Shown here in pieces: positions 34,574 through 37,570 of a stretch of 37,570 bases of DNA. Both the position numbers and the translations under genes were made by a program. Position 1 is the first letter of the stretch, and the number at the start of each line of letters is the position of its first letter. The stretch lies in the NCBI GenBank assembly GCA_014860585.1, contig JACZJL010000111.1, forward strand, positions 1 through 37,570, written 5' to 3'. The stretch is from Bacteroidales bacterium. Lineage in GTDB: Bacteria > Bacteroidota > Bacteroidia > Bacteroidales > 4484-276. A model generated the notes under the pieces. That model saw only the letters and a list, made by a program, of their open reading frames with translations. It had not been told where the DNA came from and made no database searches.

Positions 34574-35212
34574 TCAACCACTATACTCGTCATTTAAGCC
34601 TTCTCCGTTCAGTATTTTCTGTCTGTATTTTTCTATTCGGTTATACCTTGATTGAGATTGTTTGGGTTGAGAAAAGTAAATGATATAACCCCTTTGTCTG
34701 CCTTGAGTCAATGTGTAAAAAGCCTTTTTAAGTTTAAGATCGTTACTGAATATTTCTTCAAGCTCTTCAGGTAGCGGTTCAGGGTTTTTCCTGAATTCAA
34801 CTTTTTGATTTGATTTTTCGAGCGCAACAGCTTCAAGAATATATGATTTTATGATTTCAGCCTGTTCAATTATTTGTTCAGGATTCGTGTATTTAATGAT
34901 TCTTGCTGATTGAGAGCTCTCTCCAGGTTTTAAGAGGATTTTTTCTTTGTCCGTAAACAACGCACCTTTAATAAAACTCAGACAGGCAAATTCTTTGAAA
35001 GCACTTATGATAACAATGTTTTTATTGTCGAAGGTGTAACAGGGTACACCCCATTTTACTTCTTCTGTCAATCCGGTTTCTGATACAATTTGTCGTAATG
35101 TTTCCAATTCTACCCGCCAATTATTGACTTTACATTCGGGTGTCGCACCGAATTTGCAACGCATACAGCCGTCTATCAGATATTTGTCAACTTTTGGATT
35201 CATTCTTTCCAT
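34574..35212 (-). CDS. YdeI/OmdA-like protein with DUF1801-like N-terminus
   Basis: I use the ATG at 35212, which has AAAAGGAG upstream, giving 212 residues; the longer frame starts with TTG. Residues 1-120 contain VDKYLIDGCMRCKFGA, LRQIVSETGLTEEVKWGVPCYTF and ACLSFIKGALFTD, the core of the DUF1801 (frataxin-like) fold. The C-terminal part, EIFSNDLKLKKAFYTLTQGRQRGYIIYFSQPKQSQSRYNRIEKYRQKI, is of the OmdA type (YdeI or OmpD-associated). Proteins of this type have been linked to bacteriocin protection, without a known mechanism. It is the last of three small genes in a row (MORN, DUF1801, this), although 63 bases separate it from the previous one. The family is well supported, function is not. 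Confidence 0.82.
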   Translation of the reverse strand: MERMNPKVDKYLIDGCMRCKFGATPECKVNNWRVELETLRQIVSETGLTEEVKWGVPCYTFDNKNIVIISAFKEFACLSFIKGALFTDKEKILLKPGESSQSARIIKYTNPEQIIEQAEIIKSYILEAVALEKSNQKVEFRKNPEPLPEELEEIFSNDLKLKKAFYTLTQGRQRGYIIYFSQPKQSQSRYNRIEKYRQKILNGEGLNDEYSG

Positions 35213-35275
35213 TTTAACATTTTCTCCTTTTCTCAATTGTGTCGGGTTTTGTTGGTTGCGTTGTCCAAACCAAAC

Positions 35276-35620
35276 CTATTTCCCCAAAACCTCATAAACC
35301 CTGAATTCAACGATCTGCCGGATCAGATCATAAGGAATAGGCTTGCCCAATTGAAACTGCACAGAACCTTTGCCATGTTTGTATTTTGATAATTCATTCG
35401 CAAACGCCTCATGCCCTGTCGGTGTGGCGTAAAAACCGATATGATTTTTAAAGCCGGCAAAATACACCAAAGGTCTGCCTTTCAGTTTGTAAGCCGGCAT
35501 TCCGTAAGCGATACCTTCAACTGCATCAGGTGCTGCCTTTTTTATTATGCTGCGAATTTGCTCAAGAAGAGTGCTGACTTCAGGTGGAAAGGCTGAAATG
35601 TATTGTTCTACTTCATTCAT
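35276..35620 (-). CDS. DUF1801 (YdhG-like) protein
   Basis: A 114-residue protein that is one DUF1801 domain: VEQYISAFPPEVSTLLEQIRSIIKKAAP, EGIAYGMPAYKLKGRPLVYFAGFKNHIGFYATP and GSVQFQLGKPIPYDLIRQIVEFR. The fold is frataxin-like, and related proteins in Bacillus act as iron chaperones, but that activity cannot be assumed here. It starts two bases after the MORN-repeat gene stops, so these two are co-transcribed. Its N-terminal fold is shared with the next gene (34574-35212), which may be a paralogue with an added OmdA domain. Confidence 0.9.
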   Translation of the reverse strand: MNEVEQYISAFPPEVSTLLEQIRSIIKKAAPDAVEGIAYGMPAYKLKGRPLVYFAGFKNHIGFYATPTGHEAFANELSKYKHGKGSVQFQLGKPIPYDLIRQIVEFRVYEVLGK

Positions 35621-35622
35621 AA

Positions 35623-35904
35623 CTACTTCTTTTTAATCATTTTGCCGTCTTCAAAGTGCTCCTGATATTCCGGCTTATCATTTCTGTCATAACGCACCCA
35701 TTCACCATGTTTGTTACTGTTCATGAAGTGAGCAATTTGCCAGAGTTGCCCGGTTTCACGGTAAAATCTCCATTCTCCCCCCATCAGCCCATTGCTAAAC
35801 GGACCTTCAGCTTTTACATTTCCGTTTTTGAAAAAGTAGGTCAGCTTATCTTCGGTTTGTTTAAAAACCTGCGGTCCATTGGCGTAGTTTTTCTTGCTAA
35901 GCAT
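35623..35904 (-). CDS. Small MORN-repeat protein (YwqK-like)
   Basis: A 93-residue protein with MORN-2-type repeats: YFFKNGNVKAEGPFSNGLMGGEW, FYRETGQLWQIAHFMNSNKHGEW and RYDRNDKPEYQEHFEDGKM. These are the GxxYYYxxGxLxxxGxYxxGxxxGxW units found in the YwqK family, some of which act as antitoxins in Bacillus. There is no signal peptide. It is the first of three small genes, two bases ahead of the DUF1801 gene. No toxin-like partner is visible on either side, so a toxin-antitoxin role is unsupported here. Confidence 0.8.
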   Translation of the reverse strand: MLSKKNYANGPQVFKQTEDKLTYFFKNGNVKAEGPFSNGLMGGEWRFYRETGQLWQIAHFMNSNKHGEWVRYDRNDKPEYQEHFEDGKMIKKK

Positions 35905-35950
35905 TTTATCTTTCTTTTAAACTTTGTGCTTTTTTTAAATAATTGTTAAA

Positions 35951-37552
35951 TCAGAATCCATTAAGCTCCATCAGCACAGTAGGAATAAGCAGCAGAAAAC
36001 CCAATATTACCAGAACAATCATAAAAGGAGTGATCCATTTCAGCCATTTGTCAAAAGGAATTTTAGCTACCCCCAGCGCACCGATCAGCACGCCGGACGT
36101 TGGTGTGATCATGTTGGTGAAGCCGTCGCCAAACTGAAAGGCCATCACCGTAGCCTGGCGCGAAACACCAATCAGGTCTGAGAATTGCGACATGATAGGC
36201 ATGGTCAGCGCTGCTTTTGCTGATCCGGAAGGTATCACAATGTTAATTAACGATTGAAACAAGTACATCATCCCCAGAGAGGCGATATCACCCATATCAC
36301 CCATTGACCGGGAAACCCAGTAGAGCAGGGTATCAATAATATGTCCGTTTTGCAGAACGATGATGATTCCGCCGGCTAATCCCACGACGAGCGCTGCGGG
36401 CATAATGTCTTTCACTCCTTCGATGAAGAGTTGGGTGATTTTATTGGGGGAGTAATTCATTGCCATACCGGCAGCGATGCCCATGGCAAAAAACAAAGTG
36501 GCGATCTCCATCACATACCATCCGTATCCCATCACGCCGACGATGAGAAATAATATGGTGAGCATGAGCAGGTTTAAAACGAAAAACTGTGAACCGCGGC
36601 GCAACGCCACCAAACTGGTGATTGCAAAAAACAGGGTAATTGCCGGCAAGGCAGGAAGTGTAGCAGAAGCATTCCCTATTTTCATGGTTGTTGTAGGAAA
36701 GGAGATGGAGAAAATTGTTAAGACGGCGATGATAAGCGTGAAAGTAATCCAGGCTGATTTTGTTGTTTTTTCGCTGGAACTGTCCACAGCAGCTTCATTG
36801 TTTTTATCCCTCCAGTAGGCATCGTCCTCATAAACCGGCGACAATTTTGGGCTCTTCCTGATCTTTGAGGCATATCGCAACACCCAGCCAATTCCCACAA
36901 TATTGATGACGATCCAGCAGAAGAAGCGGTATTCGATGCCTGAGAACAACGGCAAATCCGAAAGCCCCTGGGCAATGCCGATAGTAAACGGGTTGAGCAT
37001 AGCTCCTGCAAATCCCAAAGCAGCCGCCACATAACAGAGATTGACTCCAACAATGGAATCATAACCCATCCTGATGGAAAGCGGAACAAAAATGATCACA
37101 AAGGCAATGGTTTCTTCGCTCATCCCGAAAATAGCCCCAAACAAACTGAACATCAGCATGATCAATGTAATGATAATGTTGTTCACTCCGATAGTTTGGA
37201 GGATTTTGTTGTGCTCGATTTTTTTTGTAAAAGTGAGAAAAGAATAAATCCCCACATCAATAGCCCGGCTCTGGTTCATGATCCAGAAGGCGCCACCAAT
37301 CAACAAAATAAAGACAATGATGTCCGCTTTATCTTCAAAACCATCGAACAACGCAGAGAAAATCTGCCATGTCTGCGGGGTATTGTCAATGTACCGGAAG
37401 GAGTCGCTGTTGATCACCTCCCGCGAGCTTTCGCCCACTGTCACTGTATGACGGTCAAACTCACCACCCGGAATAAACCAGGTTAATACCGCCGAGAAAA
37501 CGACAATCGAAAAGACAATGACGTAAGTGTGTGGAATTTTGGTCTTCTTCAT
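35951..37552 (-). CDS. YfcC family transporter
   Basis: A 533-residue inner-membrane protein with about 12 helices. The sequence starts MKKTKIPHTYVIVFSIVVFSAVLTWFIPGGEFDR, and later contains FGAIFGMSEETIAFVIIFVPLSIRMGYDS, GLAGGIIIVLQNGHIIDTLLYW and NIVIPSGSAKAALTMPIMS. The GMSEE and PSGSAKA blocks are the paired re-entrant motifs of the YfcC/DcuC superfamily. The family is usually annotated as C4-dicarboxylate or basic amino-acid carriers; the substrate of this one cannot be told. It is complete, with the start 18 bases from the right edge. Its promoter is outside. The small MORN gene follows 46 bases later without a terminator. Confidence 0.9.
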   Translation of the reverse strand: MKKTKIPHTYVIVFSIVVFSAVLTWFIPGGEFDRHTVTVGESSREVINSDSFRYIDNTPQTWQIFSALFDGFEDKADIIVFILLIGGAFWIMNQSRAIDVGIYSFLTFTKKIEHNKILQTIGVNNIIITLIMLMFSLFGAIFGMSEETIAFVIIFVPLSIRMGYDSIVGVNLCYVAAALGFAGAMLNPFTIGIAQGLSDLPLFSGIEYRFFCWIVINIVGIGWVLRYASKIRKSPKLSPVYEDDAYWRDKNNEAAVDSSSEKTTKSAWITFTLIIAVLTIFSISFPTTTMKIGNASATLPALPAITLFFAITSLVALRRGSQFFVLNLLMLTILFLIVGVMGYGWYVMEIATLFFAMGIAAGMAMNYSPNKITQLFIEGVKDIMPAALVVGLAGGIIIVLQNGHIIDTLLYWVSRSMGDMGDIASLGMMYLFQSLINIVIPSGSAKAALTMPIMSQFSDLIGVSRQATVMAFQFGDGFTNMITPTSGVLIGALGVAKIPFDKWLKWITPFMIVLVILGFLLLIPTVLMELNGF

Positions 37553-37570
37553 TCATCCCTCCATGACAAG

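Noticed and set aside
35623-35904. YwqK-type antitoxin of a toxin-antitoxin pair
   Set aside because: MORN repeats are clear, but no toxin gene is adjacent; the neighbours are a DUF1801 protein and a transporter.

Overview
The window looks like a chromosomal segment of a member of the Bacteroidota, probably one with anaerobic metabolism. The evidence is several promoters of the Bacteroidota type (TTG, 19 bases, TAnnTTTG), a ribosomal protein THX, a two-component sensor with beta-propeller blades, FadL-type and lipoprotein exports, an S9 peptidase, and a ferredoxin-dependent 2-oxoacid oxidoreductase. No rRNA, tRNA, CRISPR array, insertion sequence or phage gene is visible. The species cannot be named from this sequence.

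Layout. 1-3231 (minus): a large propeller sensor kinase cut by the left edge. 3589-4182 (minus): an ITP/XTP pyrophosphatase. 4252-6813 (minus): a FadL-like outer-membrane protein followed by an SGNH-hydrolase lipoprotein, ending at a hairpin terminator. 7083-9466 (plus): two overlapping genes for a 2-oxoacid:ferredoxin oxidoreductase whose gamma domain is fused to the beta subunit. 9497-10312 (plus): an AT-rich lone lipoprotein gene with cassette-like borders. 10472-16647 (minus): a SNF2-like protein with two SWIM zinc fingers and damaged helicase motifs, a PcrA/UvrD helicase, a Nudix hydrolase and a LEA-like lipoprotein. 16939-18858 (plus) and 18971-19660 (minus): two TPR proteins that converge on a shared terminator.

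19843-24488 (plus): an exported protein resembling DUF4412, an S9 peptidase, a TrmH-type RNA methyltransferase and an extended ribosomal protein THX. 24548-27285 (minus): a MurD-like ligase and a PP-loop protein that I read as MurD2 and MurL, the alternative route to D-glutamate in peptidoglycan. 27349-29318 (plus): a YqgE protein and an exonuclease/GIY-YIG/UvrC-like fusion. 29361-31730 (minus): an ABC permease without its ATPase. 32081-34477 (plus): ribosomal protein S1 with long charged ends. 34574-35904 (minus): YdeI-like, DUF1801 and MORN-repeat small genes. 35951-37552 (minus): a YfcC-type transporter.

Most of the window is housekeeping: translation (S1, THX, TrmH), DNA repair and nucleotide sanitation (UvrD, Exo-GIY, Nudix, RdgB), envelope and energy metabolism. 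The points most worth a second look are the MurD2/MurL pair, the SNF2-like protein with a lost Walker A lysine, the beta-gamma fusion oxidoreductase, the long-tailed THX, and the cassette-like lipoprotein gene after the oxidoreductase.
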